Source: Ailurus styani
Lineage: Eukaryota; Chordata; Mammalia; Carnivora; Ailuridae
Direction of reading: 5' to 3'
DNA length: 64,000 nucleotides
Assembly (NCBI GenBank): GCA_002007465.1
Contig: LNAC01000273.1
Location: forward strand, 1,287,632 to 1,351,631
The stretch's first letter is position 1, and the number at the start of each line of letters is the position of its first letter. The translations under genes and the position numbers were made by a program. This document shows positions 22,101-34,734 of this stretch, piece by piece. The notes beneath the pieces are model-generated. The model worked only from the letters and a program-made list of their open reading frames with translations, was not told the origin of the DNA and made no database searches.

Positions 22101-22570
22101 TTCCCTAAGCAGGGGGAAAAAAAAGAGGGACACTTCTGTGTAGATCGCATATGTGTATATCACAGTTCTATCACAGTAAAAGCAGAAAAAACAAATGCAG
22201 TTATTTTTTCAGGTCATGAATACATAGGTAGCACTGGTTCTCTAAGTGGTAGTAGTAAGTGCAAATTGGGAGTCCCTCCCATCTTCCCTTTCTCCTATTA
22301 TAAATAAACTGTTTTGGAGCTTTCTATAATGGGATCCAGCCACTAAAACCTACACAAATGATACTGTGAATTCTGGAACTAAATCTATTATCTTTATTTT
22401 CAGCACAATGACGTCCCTTCTTTCAGTGAAAATTCGTCTTCAAGGAATTTCCATTTGCAAGATCATTTCCCCATAGGTAAATAAGCTTTTAATTTCAAAT
22501 AATATCAAATAAGTACTTTACAACAAAAGATAATATTATAAAGATAATTTACATGCATTTTGCATCCAGC
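18361..22570. other. Repeat-poor unassigned region with one (AC)n tract
   Basis: Over 4 kb without a recognised transposon; AT-rich. Open frames at 18507-18689, 19233-19415, 20894-21163 and 21784-22163 show no motifs. Long spans free of insertions can mark conserved regulatory DNA, but conservation cannot be judged from one sequence. Confidence 0.45.
19139..19185. repeat. (AC)n microsatellite, about 23 uninterrupted units
   Basis: Pure AC dinucleotides over 47 bases, long enough to be polymorphic in a population. Confidence 0.97.
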
Positions 22571-22592
22571 AGCTTTTGTGATAGTGATTCTT

Positions 22593-22795
22593 TTTTTTTT
22601 TTAAAGAATTTTTTTTAAAGATTTTATTTCTTTATTTGACACAGAGAGAGAGAGATCACAAGTAGGCAGAGAGAGAGGAGGAAGCAGGCTCCCTGCCGAG
22701 CAGACAGCCCGATGTGGGCCTCGATCCCAGGACCCTGAGATCATGACCTGAGCTGAAAGCAGAGGCTTTAACCCACTGAGCCACCCAGGCGCCCA
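22593..22795 (-). mobile_element. SINEC, young, antisense
   Basis: Full-length copy. The perfect 16-bp duplication tgtgatagtgattctt is at 22577-22592 and 22796-22811. Confidence 0.96.
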
Positions 22796-23170
22796 TGTGA
22801 TAGTGATTCTTATATTAAGAAGATGTTCTATTTAGTTTTATTTAGTTTATTTGTTTAGTTAGCAAAAATGATTATTGTATGTCCAGAAGAGGCAAAACAG
22901 CATCTAAGGATACTGTATTTATTTTTAAAAATTTTTAAAAATACTGTATTTAACGTATAGATTAAATTCGACAAGTAATTAAAAGTGTTTTAGTCCTAAA
23001 TGACAAATAAAGTCCCCTTGTTTCTAATAGCTTTTAATATATAGGTATCTTTTGACTTTTATTGCTCAATTAAAAAAATCAAATATGACAGATGAAACAA
23101 ATTGTTACAGTTTTAAATTACATTCTGGAATGCGTTTACCTATTGTATTAGGACCCTTAAAAATCCACAG

Positions 23171-23380
23171 GGGGCCCTGGGTGACTCAGTCCCTTAAGTG
23201 TCTGACTTCTGCTCAGATCATGATCTCAGTGTCCTGGGATAGACCAATGCCTTGGGCTCCCTTCTTAGTGGGGAGTCTGCTTGTCCCTCTGCCCCTCCCT
23301 CTACTCATGCATGTGTGCACTGCTCTCTCTCTCTCTCTCTCTCTCCCTTTCTTGCAAAAATAAAGAAATAAAATCTCTTA
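23171..23380 (+). mobile_element. SINEC, diverged, with (CT)n tract
   Basis: The head ggggccctgggtgactcagt, the atcatgatctcagtgtcctg block and the AATAAAATCTCTT-type tail are recognisable. A pure CT run lies at 23322-23345. The flanks (aaaaatccacag and aaaatatccatag) are a poor duplication, suggesting an older insertion. Confidence 0.88.
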
Positions 23381-23463
23381 AAATATCCATAGAAAATATG
23401 CAATTCATTGATTTCAAGGTCACCACGTTTATTTACTTACTATTCATTTATTTATTATTAATA

Positions 23464-23662
23464 TTTTTTTTTAGAGAGTGAAAAAGAGAGAGAGCACAGG
23501 GCGGTGGGGGGGGCCATGGCAGAGGGAAGAGGAGAGAGAATCTTATGCAGGCTGCCCGCCCACTGCGGAGCTGACGTAGGGCTCCATCTCATGACCCTGA
23601 GATCATGACCTGAGCTGATATCAAGAGGCAGATGCCACACTGATTGAGCCACCGGGTGCCCC
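23464..23662 (-). mobile_element. SINEC, old, antisense
   Basis: A GA-rich tract with a G8 run at 23507-23514, the block atgcaggctgcccgcc, gatcatgacctgagctgat and a mutated head gagccaccgggtgcccc. Confidence 0.88.
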
Positions 23663-24059
23663 TCACATTTATTTATTGTTAATTTTGAATTTTTAAAGTC
23701 TATTTTAAATTGAAGTAAAATTGATACATGGTATTTTCTTAGTTTCAGATGTACAATATAATAATTCAATATTTGTATGAGCCACAAATAGGTCACCATG
23801 GTCTAGTTACCAACTGTCACCATGTGGTTAACACCCTTCATATGTTTTGCACATCCCCCAGCTCTCCTTCCCATGGCAACCACCAGTCTATTCTCTGTAC
23901 ATATGAAATGTTTTGTTTTTGTTTTGTTTTGTTTTTAAGATTTCACATATAAGTGAAAACATATTATTTGTCTTTTATTGTCTGCCTTATTTCACTTAGC
24001 GTAATACCCTTAGGTTGCAAACATGTCCCAAATGGCAAATTTTCCTTCCTTTTAAAGGG

Positions 24060-25790
24060 CATTTAATCCATTTTGAGTTAATTTTTATGTATGGTGTAAG
24101 ATAGTTGTCTAGTTACATTCTTTGGCTGTGGTTGTCCATGTTTCCCAACACCATTTATTGTAGAGATCACACTTTCTTCATTATAGATTTTTGTCTTCTG
24201 TGTCATAAATTAATTGACCATATATATGTGGGATTATTCCTGGGCTTCTGTTCTGTTCTGTTGATCTATGTGTCTTTTTTTGGCCAATACCATATGGTTT
24301 TGATTACTGTAGCTTTGTACTATAGTTTGAAATCAGGGAGCATGATACCTCATTTTATTCCTCTAATTCAAGATTGCTTTGGCTATTTGGGGTCTTGTGT
24401 GGTTTTAAAGAAATTTTAGAATTTGTTCTCTTTCATTGAAAAATGCTATTGGAATTCTGATAGAGATTGCCTTAAATCTGTATATGACTTTGGGTCATAT
24501 GGGCATTTTAACAATATGATCTTTCAATCTATGAGGACAGAATATCTTTGCATTTATTTGAGTCTTTTTCAGTTGTTCCCCCCACTCCCATCAGTGTCTT
24601 ATATTTTTCATTGTAACAACTTTTGGACCTCATTTGTTAAATTTATTCCCATGGGTTTTATTGATTGATTTTTTTATATAATTATAAGTGGGATTGTTTT
24701 CTTATTTTTCTGGTAGTTATTGTATATTGTATTATTGTATAGAAATTGTATTATATTGTTATTGTGTATAGATATGCAACAGATTTTTGTATATTAATTT
24801 TGTATCCTGTAACTTTACTAAGTTCATTTATTTTAACAGTTTTTTGGCAGATATTAAGGTTTTCCATACATAATAGTCATGTCATCTATGAATAATGATA
24901 GTTTTACTTCTTCCTTTACAATTTGGATGCCTTTTTTTTTCTTGCCTAAATGCCATGGCTAGGTTGTCCAATGTTATGTTGCAGAAAAGTGGTGAGGGTA
25001 GACATCCTTGTTTAGTTCCTGATCTTAGAGGAAAATTTTTCATCCTATTTGGTTTTTGTTATGTTAATGTATGATTTCTCTACCTCTACTTTGTTGAGAG
25101 TTTTTATCAAAAATGAATATTGAATTTTGTTATTTTTCTGCATGTATTGAGAATGAGCATATGATTTTTTCCCCTTCATTTTGTTAATATGATGTATCAC
25201 ATTGATTGATTTACAGATGTTGAATCATCCTTGCTCCCCTGGAATAAATCCCACTTGATTATAGTGTATCATCCTTTTACTGTATTGTTGAATTCAGTTT
25301 ACTAATAGTATGTTGAGGATTTTTGCATCTATGATCATCAGGGATATTGACCTCTAATTTTCTATTTTCTTTTTCCTTTCTTTCTTTTTTTTAAATTTTG
25401 TCTGGTGTTGGTATCAGAGTAATGTGAGCCTAGTAAGATGTGTTAAAAAATAAACCTCTAACAAGGGCCGCCAAGCTAGCTCAATCAATAGAGCTTGCAA
25501 CTCTTGATCTTGGGGTTTTGAGTTCAATTCCCATACTGGGTGTAGAAATTACTTTTAAAAACTGAGTTTGGAAACATTATCTCCTCTTCAGTTTTTTTGG
25601 GAGGGTTGAAGAAAGATAGGCATTAAATCTTTGAATGTTTGGTAGAATTCACCATTGAAGTCATCTGGTCCTGGACTTTTGTTTATTAGTAGGTTTTTGA
25701 TTACTGATTCAATTTCCTTAACTAGTAATCAGTCTATTTAGATTTTGTATTTCTTCGTGATTTAGTCTAGAAAGATTGTATGTGTTATAT
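24060..25790 (-). pseudogene. L1 ORF2 remnant (C-terminal half)
   Basis: The plus strand shows the reverse of well-known ORF2 blocks: ttttgattactgtagctttg, gcaacagatttttgtatatt, ttgctcccctggaataaatc and tctggtcctggacttttgt. Frames are broken throughout. Plus-strand open frames here (24105-24419, 24423-24668) are shadows. Confidence 0.85.
25463..25561 (+). mobile_element. Short tRNA-Lys-like SINE inside the LINE
   Basis: agctagctcaatcaatagag resembles a pol III A box within a tRNA-Lys head, and gagttcaattccc a B box (GGTTCAANNCC type). A short tail tgtagaaattacttttaaaa follows. It lacks the CT-rich body of the common SINEC and represents an older or different tRNA-derived SINE. A tRNA gene is unlikely because the acceptor stem does not close. 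Confidence 0.7.
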
Positions 25791-25877
25791 TTAGATTATT
25801 TTCTCACTATCTTTTGTTTATCTACTGCAGGTTTTTGTTTTGTGGTTACCATGAGGTTCCCACCATATAATAAACAG

Positions 25878-25920
25878 TATGTGCGTGTGTATGTGTATAC
25901 ACACATATATGTATATATGT
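25878..25920. repeat. (TG)n/(TA)n-rich simple sequence
   Basis: Alternating purine/pyrimidine run gtatgtgcgtgtgtatgtg continuing into cacacatatatg, inside the LINE spacer. Confidence 0.7.
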
Positions 25921-26139
25921 TGATAATTTAAATTTGAATGTATTCTAAAACCTCTACATTTTTACATCCCACCTTCTAGCATTTTATATTTAATGTCATA
26001 TTTTACATGTTTTTATTTTTTTATCCCTTAACAAATTATTGTAATTATAGTTAATTTTATTGCTCTTGTCTTTTAATCTTCAGAATATCTTTAAGTATTT
26101 AGTCCACTACCTTTACTATATATTAGCCCTTACTAGTGA

Positions 26140-27250
26140 CCTTATTTACTTTAATATATTTTGTAGTTAGTGCCTTTTCTTTCCTACTTGTAGAAGTCTC
26201 TTTTAACGTTTTTTGTAAGACTGGTCTAGTGGTGATGAACTCCTTTAGTTTTTGTTTGTCTAGAAAACTCTTTATCTCTCCTCTTTTGAATAATAGCTTT
26301 GCTGGGCATAGTATTCCTGGTTGGAAGTTGTTTTCCTTTCAGCACTTTATATCATGCGGCTCTCTCTGGCCTGCAAAATTTCTGATGAAAAATCAACAAT
26401 AGTCTAATAGGGTTTCCCTTCTATGCAACAAGTTTTCTTTTGTTGCTCTTAAGATTCTCTCTTTACCTTTATTTTGTTTATTTATTTTTAAAGATTTTAT
26501 TTATTTATTTGACAGAGGGAGAGATCACAAGTAGGCAGAGAGGCAGGCAGAGAAAGAGGGGGAAGCAGGCTCCCTGCTGAGCAGAGAGCCCGATATGGGG
26601 CTCGATTCCAGGACCCTGGGATCATGACCTGAGCCGAAGGCAGAGTCTTAACCTACTGAACCACCTAGGCGCCCCTCTCTCTTTACCTTTAACTTTCAAC
26701 ATTTTAATTATAATGTGTCTTGTCTCTTACTGTGGATCTCTTTGGGTTCTTCTTCTTTTTTTTTTGAAACTCTCTTCCACAGGTTAGGGAAATTTTTAGC
26801 CATTATTTCTTAAAATAACATTTCTGGTCCTTTCTTCTCTTTCTGGAACCCATGTAATACATGGGTTAATACATGTTAGTACATTTGGTGTTGTCCCGTA
26901 GGTCTTTAAAACTATCTTCATTTTTTGAAATTCTTTTCTTTTTCCTTTTTGCTGCTCTGTTTGGGTGAGTTCTACTGTCCTGCCTTACATGTCATTGATC
27001 CATTCTCCTTTATCTAGTCTGCCGTTGAACCCCTCTAGTGTGTTTTTTAGTTCAGTTATTGAAATCTTCAGCTCTGTGACTTCTTTTTGGGGCTTTCATG
27101 TATTTCCTATCTCTGAAGTTCTCACTGCGTTCCTCCATTCTTATCCCTTGTTCAGTGAGCATCTTTATGACCATTACTTTGAACTTTTTATCAGATAGAT
27201 CACTTATCTCTGTTTCATTAAACACTTTTTTGGGGTTTTGTCTTGTTCTT
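26140..27250 (-). pseudogene. L1/HAL1 ORF1-like remnant
   Basis: Reversed blocks gtctagtggtgatgaactcc, tttgctgggcatagtattcc, tcttaagattctctctttac, gccattatttcttaaaataa and tcagttattgaaatcttcag correspond to an ORF1 RNA-binding protein gene of old L1/HAL1 elements. Stops and indels abound and a SINE splits it at 26472. Plus-strand frames at 26136-26402 and 26965-27394 are shadows. Confidence 0.7.
26472..26675 (-). mobile_element. SINEC inserted in the LINE ORF1 region
   Basis: Complete antisense copy with duplication tctctctttaccttta at 26456-26471 and 26676-26691, so it postdates the LINE. Confidence 0.95.
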
Positions 27251-28812
27251 TTGTTTGGAACATATTCCTCTGTTTCCTTATTTTGCTTGACTCTGTTTGT
27301 TGCTATGTATTATGCAAAACTACCTCTCCCAGACTTAAAAGAGTGGCTTTTTGAGGAGATGAAACTTAGTGTTCAGCCTTGCCTTTGCTCTTAGTTGTCT
27401 CTTAAAAATCTGTGATTGTCTAAGTAGGCGTATTTATTCTCGATAGGGTACCGTTGGGGATTGTTGAGGGTGTGCCAACACCTGCCAGTGTTCTAAAAGG
27501 AGGGATCTCAGTCAGAACTTGATTTCAGGCTGACTGAAAACCAGGTCCTTAGGCAATAGCTTTCAACTTATTAAAATACATATAGTCCTGTAGGATATCA
27601 ACCTAGAACATGCTGACCTCCAGACTAAGAGTTTTGGAGGTGTCCCATGGGTGACACTTGTAAGAATTTGAGCTTCAGATGAGGGTATAAGCTCCTTTCT
27701 GGGAAATATTAGTAAGCTGTAGTAAGGCCAAGAAAGGGCAGAAAGGTGGTGTCTCCCTGCCTACGTTCCTTGAGAGCACCTTTGTAGCCTGTAGCTGTGT
27801 GGCAAACCTGAAAACTATCTTTCAGGCTAAAGCTCTAGGACAAGTAAGCAGGCCTTTTACATGTGCAGACTGAGGGTGTGTTGCAATCTACTATATGTAC
27901 AGTGCCCTGGGTATGATATCCTGTCCAGAGCTGTCTTTTCCATTGCTACAGTCCCATGGGGCCCAGGAATGTAATCCACTCTGGCCACCAGATCAGGTGA
28001 TCAAGAGGTGTCTCCTATGTGTACTGTGCTTGCCTTCCAGCTTTAGGGAGGCTGAAAGAGTGTTCAGGATTGGGCATATCCTCAGCTTTAGCTGTGCCGA
28101 GGAAGAGTGCTGGGACAGCAGGGCACGTCTGTGTCTTTACAAACATAGGAAGAGTTTTGGGGATAGTACACACCTGTGCCTTTAGCAAAGTACTGTTCAT
28201 ATGTGCCCACCTCTACTAGCAAGGTAGAGGGAATGTGAAAAAGTAGGGCTCACCAGTGCTTTGGCCCTAAAGAAATCCTAACTAGTCTCTGGCCCTCAGA
28301 AGATGCCTTAAGATGAGCAAATGAATCTTCTTCAATTAATCCAGCCACATAACAAACTGCTGCCTTTGCCTTGTGTCCTGGGATGAGCAAATCTGTGTGT
28401 GAGCCCCTCAGAAGGAGAATCTCAGATCCCCAGGGCCATCAGGGTCCCCTGGATGTAAGCCCCATTGGTTTCTACAGCCAGACATTTTTGATATCTTCTC
28501 TCTCTGGTGCAGGTCCTGAGGCTTGGGCTACTCAGTGTGGGGCACAAACCCTCGCTCCTTAGGGAGAAGCTCTACACCTGTGAGATCTCTGGCTACTGTG
28601 TGTTGACATGCCATATGTGGAGTTTTCTGGTGCTACTATGTCTCTGCCTCTCCTACCCATCTTGCTATGGTTCTTTTATCTATTGTTGTGGAGGAAATTG
28701 TTTATTTAGTTTACACTTCTTTTTGAGTAGAAACTATTTCACATGTGGCTGTAGATTTCAGGTGTCAATGAGAGGTGAATTCAGGGTCTCCTATATTGCC
28801 ATTTTGGACCCA

Positions 28813-31800
28813 TGCATATACTTATTTGTGTGTTACCCAAATGACTTTTTTTTTTCCTGCCTACAAAGGCAGGCATTATTTATTTATTATTAGCATTGCA
28901 GATATAATTGTTTTTTTTGTATTGCCTATCTAAAATATGATGAAAAAGTACATTTGTTAAAGTCCAAGAAAAACTATAACATTGCATTGATTTGAGAATT
29001 AATCTTACAATTGAGTGATACTGCAAAACTTGAAATTATTCAGTGCTAACAGCAATTTTGTTAGCAGTTTGTGAAGTTTTAATGAGAAAACAACTGAATC
29101 AAGAAATTCAAAATCAAGTAATTGGAATAATGGATTCTTCTCTTTAAACTTCTTTCTTTCATGTCTGATCTTTTTAAACATAATATGAATAAAGCTCTTC
29201 CTTGTGGACTATTCCATAATTGCCACTAAGTGAAAGAACCAAATAACTTCTAGAACCAGTTGACCCTTTATATCTAATGTATTGAGAAAAATTAAAGAGT
29301 GGTTGTATATAGAGATTGTATTAAAACAAAATGCATGTAAATTATTTTGAAAAATATATTTTAGATATATAATTAAAACATGTGCATGGCATTATAATTG
29401 CAACTCTAAGATACTATTTTCAATCTCTTCCCTACAGTTTCTGTAAAATGAACAAGAAAAACCCACCATAGACAGCTGTGTAACAGCCCATTAGGCCAGA
29501 GCTGCTCTGTTGCTATAACTGATTCTTTGAAACTGATGTGGCACAGACTGTGGCAGCCTTCAGTGAAAAAAGGAATTTCAAAACCAGTTTTATTATTTAT
29601 TTATTTATATATTTATTTATTTATTATTTATTTATTGGTATTCATTCTATTCAGAACCATGTTCTGAACAGAAGAAAAGAAAGCTTAACAAAAAGCAGAT
29701 TTCTTTTTGATTGTGAGCTTCAGCTCAAACCATGGTAGTTTCAAAGAGACAGTAGAACCGATAAACTACAGTTTAAAAGATTAGTGTGGGGAAACTTACT
29801 GAAAGCTCTGTTTTTTTACCCTATCAACTACTCAAATCCCATAGTGTTTAAATGTTTCATCATAGAAGAAATACTCAGCATTATTAAATTGAAAGTAAAT
29901 AAATGAAACAGATTTTAGAAGAAAAAATAGCAACTAAAGTGTTTTGGTATACAATTCTCTTATTAGAAATAACATTGTAGTTTTCACTTCTTATTGTCAC
30001 TATAATATGCCTTTTACTCTAACATCCAGTATACTTACTTTATGTCTTATCATTTATTTATATGTAGATATAAATGACCACTGAATGCATTTGTAAATAA
30101 CATGATATATGTGTCATTATTTAACACTGGTTTGATTCTAACTTAAATTCCTAGGCATTACCACAATTTTCTCATACTCTTATTTCTCTTCTTCTAGTGC
30201 ATTTGGTATCATTCTTATGAGAAAGATTATTTAAAGCTATTTTAGAATACTACTTCCTATCTTAAGTGATGATTTTGTGGAGTTAAGCATAATGAATGTA
30301 AACTTTTTAAAATAACCCTTTTACTAATTTTTAAAAAATAATACATTTTTATAGATTATATCCAGTGTTTAATTTAATATATGATTGTGTATTATTTTCA
30401 TAAGAGATTCTTCTGTTAAAGTCTGTGATATCATCTTTTGCTCACTGAAATTAGGAAATGTAATTGCATCAAAATTCAAATGAAATACAAAAGCAAATAA
30501 TGACTTTGTATTTGCAGTTTGTTAAAAATACTTTTAATGAATACTTTTTTAACACTCATTTGATATTTTCATTTATTATAAGGCAGCCTCTAAGACTGAC
30601 TTCCGTACCTAGTTTGTTAACTGTCTTAAATAAATATGGTAAACATTGGTATGTTTATCATGAAATCATGTAAGAAATAATGATTGATTGGTTAAAGTAG
30701 GAAGTCTAAATGATTCCTCACATGCTTTCTAAAAAGACTCTGAGTAACAAGTCTAAAATACTTCCAAAATCATTACAGAAGTACTTCCAACAATCATTAT
30801 AGAAGTCAAAATTTAGAATTAACTTTCTTTGAAATACTACACTTAAGTTTTATTTACAACAAAACCAACCAACAAACCAACCAAACTCTCATTGCTTTCA
30901 TTGCATCCTTGATATTTTCATTTTATCTCTGAATAAAGCTTTGGGTCTTCTAATATTTGTTTTTTTGGCTTAAACCATGATAATGCTATAAGGATGAAGG
31001 ACTTGATTCATAAATATTATGATAATTTAATGTGTAGGTGGATGTTCACACAAAATTCTGAATCAATGATATCTGTTGTCTTTAACACAAATATTCTCTA
31101 TTAAAATGTAATAACTAAATAATCTCTTGCTTCTTGAAATAATAAGGATTGGTTATAGATTTGTCAGTAAAGATATCTAATCATAGAAGAGCTGGTTAAG
31201 TATGACCAGTTTTCTTCCACTTCGGATATGTTATTGTAGCTTCAGGATGGGAAACACATACATGATACTATCAAATTGATAAACCAAAAATATTTTTTCC
31301 TACCCATTCAGTTTATTTTGGTGATTCAGATGCTATTTTCTTTGTACCGTCTGCTTGTTAGTGGATTCTCATTGAATAGGCTTCTCTGCAATTTGAATGG
31401 ATTTTAAACTACACAAATACAAACTTTCCAGATCAAATGGGACTGAACTCCTTTCCAATAATTGTGAATTGGTACTGTTTAATAAGAGTTTACGATTCCT
31501 TTCCTTTTCTTAATTTAAAGTTCTGTCCTTTTGCTATCTCTGCAATTTATAATCATTGTTTTCCATGTCAATATTAGTATATGATGAGCTATTCTGAAAG
31601 TAATTATGCATCCATGAATAACTTTTTTGGAATGTGTTGTATGTATATATCAAGGAAATTCAAGATCATAGATTTTTTAAAAAAATTTCATGTCACAATA
31701 TCTTGAAGTTTTCAAGGCTTTGACTTAGATTCTGACATAATGATTGCTATAGGGTACAGGTGGTATAAGACTCTAAGATGGACATATATGCAAAAAAAGT

Positions 31801-33430
31801 CTTGGCATAATAGCACATTTCTGCATTTACTTTAATGGCTACTCATGGAAATCATATGAGAATATTTAAATAAATGCAGCCAGTTTGAGTTCCCTATCAA
31901 CCATTCTGATGAATATGAATCGATTCAAAGGTTTGAACAATCACATCATTCCCTTTACCTCATTTTTCATATGAAAAGCAAGGACAATCTATTTGAAAAT
32001 AACATTAACACAATGTCATGATTGAGTATTTAAATGAACAAAAGTCAGGAAAATGATTTTCTCATTTGTCTAGAGCTGTAGCTTGGCAACATAGTGTGTA
32101 TCTTGAAGAATAAAACTGCTAAAAAGGCATGAGATATTCCTAAATAAAGCAACCATTTATTTCATTTTCCTTGCTAAACATTTTTAAAGAGGAAAAAAGG
32201 TAATCTCAAGCCATTGACAAGCTAATATTAACAATGCAGCAAACTAAATGAAAAATCCTTAAATTCTTCTAGTCAATTCAATAAAGCTTTGCCCAAGGCA
32301 TGTAAAAATATGGATGATTGCAAACGAAAATAAGGAAGCCACATGGGCGAAGGGAAAATAATTATAATCTGATGACCCACCCTGTCTCTCAAAGTGAATT
32401 ATTTGTATTCAATATTTAGCACAGATTGCCTGGAATTTTCCCATGAACATTCAATATTTCTAAACTGAGCCCATACTTATTCAAAACCAATACAGTGATT
32501 GAAGTGGAAAAATTCTTTCAGTTTTTCTATTCACCTAATAATCCCTCTGACTTGCTTAAATCTTTTACAATATAATTCTGAGTGACACCAAACAATTCCA
32601 TTTCTCTACAGCTAGGTATTTCTCCTTGTAGACTGGATTTCTTGAAAAAAGGAAGAAGGAAAAAGAGTAGGATGAATTCTAAAGTCCATGATCTTGGGTG
32701 AATATTTTATCTCAAATTGTATGTGATCACTTTTTTCTCACTAGAAGAGTTAATGGTCAGGAAACCATTTGATGAGAAAGACTGAATTCGGAGCTTTGAA
32801 CCACTTTGATTCTAGTGAAGTTATATTACTGATGCACTATGGAAAGTGGTAGTATAAATAAATATTGGTGACCCAGAAAGACTGTCTTGAACTTAACCCA
32901 AAATAATTGTGCTGTACTCTCACAAATAAGTTTTTCTGCATACAGATGGTCAAGTCAAGACTATATGACATAAGTATCAGAGATGGAAACATTTAATCAT
33001 AGTATCTTGAGAAAAAAATTTTAAAAAGGGGTTATTAGGGATTTGGAATAAAGAATGATAAGTGAAATGGATGAAGTAGAATAAGGTCAATTCATTCACT
33101 GTGAATATATGGGTTCTATGACTTTTTAAAAAATGTCTCTATATTAAATAGTATTTCATTTTACTTTATTTCATTTTGCTTTGAGAATAACAATATGCAG
33201 TATATTTTAGATCCTGGACAATCTTATAGTAATTTAATACATTTAGCCTTACTTTATTACTGTATCATATTTCACATTGTTTGACATTGAAAACCTTTAT
33301 TGAAGAAATAACTAATACTACATCAGGATATGATTTTTGGCCGGAACATAATTTGGAAAAAACAGTTATAAAATTCAGGGCATTGTGACCATTATTGGCA
33401 AACTACGTAAGTCAGGATGGCTAAATTATA
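28813..33430. other. Repeat-poor AT-rich region
   Basis: More than 4.6 kb with only a (TTTA)n tract at 29590-29637 and a ccaaccaacaaaccaaccaa run near 30865. There are no recognised transposons, RNA genes or coding motifs; open frames at 29538 and 30464 are short and without features. Candidate for conserved non-coding content, untested. Confidence 0.45.
29590..29637. repeat. (TTTA)n simple repeat
   Basis: About eleven TTTA/TTA units with small interruptions. It has no SINE body attached, unlike most such tracts here. Confidence 0.85.
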
Positions 33431-33539
33431 GAATGATTAGACCAAGAATTGTGGGAAAAGAGCCTAGAGAAGTAAATGGAATAAAGAATCTTGAAAATCA
33501 TTGCTAAGGAATTTCTACATTAACTATAGTCTATGAGGC

Positions 33540-33900
33540 TACGAGGGGTTCTTAGGCATCTGATATGATCAGACTTACATTTTAAATATACTCAATATGA
33601 GTATTCAGAATATAAATGGGGGAACAAGGATAGGACTGGTAACACTGAATGAAGTCAGAGAAACCAGTTAAAAATCCATTGCAAAAAATAAATAAATAAA
33701 CACCTAAAATGTTACTGAGGAGATGGGATTAAAACGACGGGGAGAAATTGGGAGATGCTGAAGGAGCAGAATTAATAGGATTAGGTGGCTAAACTGAATG
33801 TAGGAGTTGAGTGAACTTTAGGAATCTGGAATGAGTTCCACGTTAATATGGAAAGGTCAGGTAGAATGGTACCATAGAGATCCAGGGAAGAATGGTGGTG
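33540..33900 (-). repeat. L2 LINE fragment, antisense
   Basis: gcatctgatatgatcagact then tacattttaaatatactc, aatgaagtcagagaaaccag, and later tggaatgagttccacgttaa and gagatccagggaagaatggt follow the reversed L2 reverse-transcriptase region in order. It is decayed, with an A-rich insertion at 33685-33705. Confidence 0.65.
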
Positions 33901-34734
33901 AAAATTTTAACTTGTTTTTGCGATGACTTTTTAACCTAAATCTTGTCTGAAACTTCTTGACTAAAAGACATTGGAAATCCTTATGGACCAGGTAAGGTCT
34001 CTAGTGCTTTGTTAAGTAAAGATTATTTTAAAGGAGCATATTCCTACCCTGTTGTGACTTAGTAGGAGAATTCAAACTCCTTCTTTGTAGTCATGTCATA
34101 GACATGAAGGAGAATTTCTTTCATGCTACAGCCATATGCTCAACTCTCTACTTTTGTTTGGTGGGATTGGGGCTCCTAGATGGATTATTCCTATATATAT
34201 AGGAAAGTGTTAAATCATGAAACTAGATGAAATCTCTGGCTATGGATAAGCATTAATATGCAATGAGAAATCAATGGGTAGTGAGTCCACTCTCAAGGAC
34301 TGAGCTTTTACTTGAGAGGAAGGAGTAAGAAAACCTGGCACTAACTCAGGTGCTTTGAAGCTTCCTGGAACTAATTACACTTCCTCATGGCTTCTTAATT
34401 TCACCCTATCCTATCTAATGGTTCCTAACCCCCTAATCTTTTTCCTTCATCAGCATCTGGTTTCAGGAGAATCTTAGGCAACAAAATGGCCTCAGTGAGG
34501 ATGAGAAAGAGATGTGAATCTGTTCCGTGGTCATTTTCAGTGCCCTTTGGTTTCACAGTCCCATCTTTCCCTGTTTTTTCAGTCCACGTGTTCTATATCC
34601 TCACTTTTTCAACTAAAGTTTTTGTTCACTTTCATCTAATTTACCTTTTCCTAAGGAAAGAGAACACTTTTATGCTCTTCTATGCTGTTCTTGGAAACCC
34701 AGTGGAAGAATGTTAGACCCTCTCTAGGTCTAAT
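33901..34734. other. Unassigned DNA
   Basis: No repeat family recognised. The open frame at 34486-34716 is phenylalanine- and valine-rich with no known domain and no splice or promoter context; judged fortuitous. Confidence 0.4.

Larger units (their letters stand above)
23675..28812 (-). mobile_element. Long L1/HAL1-type LINE with recognisable 5' end
   Basis: Read on the minus strand, the element starts at 28812 with ggtccaaaatggcaatat, the L1 5' UTR start, followed by a 5' UTR (about 28,810-27,400), an ORF1-like region (about 27,250-26,140), a spacer (about 26,130-25,800), then the C-terminal half of ORF2 (25,790-24,060) and a 3' end (to about 23,675). The N-terminal part of ORF2, which encodes the endonuclease and the start of the reverse transcriptase, is absent: sequence passes at about 25,790 from mid-ORF2 to the ORF1/ORF2 spacer. 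A second gap lies near 24,055. The copy has many stops and indels and carries two SINEs. It may be one deleted L1M or a HAL1 copy next to an L1 fragment. Confidence 0.85.

Noticed and set aside
25463..25561. Functional tRNA-Lys gene
   Set aside because: The acceptor stem does not pair, the anticodon arm is degenerate and an A-rich SINE tail follows.
28507..28893. 128-codon cysteine-rich open frame
   Set aside because: It lies antisense in the 5' UTR of the minus-strand LINE and continues past its end into low-complexity sequence.
34486..34716. Possible small membrane protein
   Set aside because: Phenylalanine-rich translation of T-rich DNA, without start context, splice signals or a known family.
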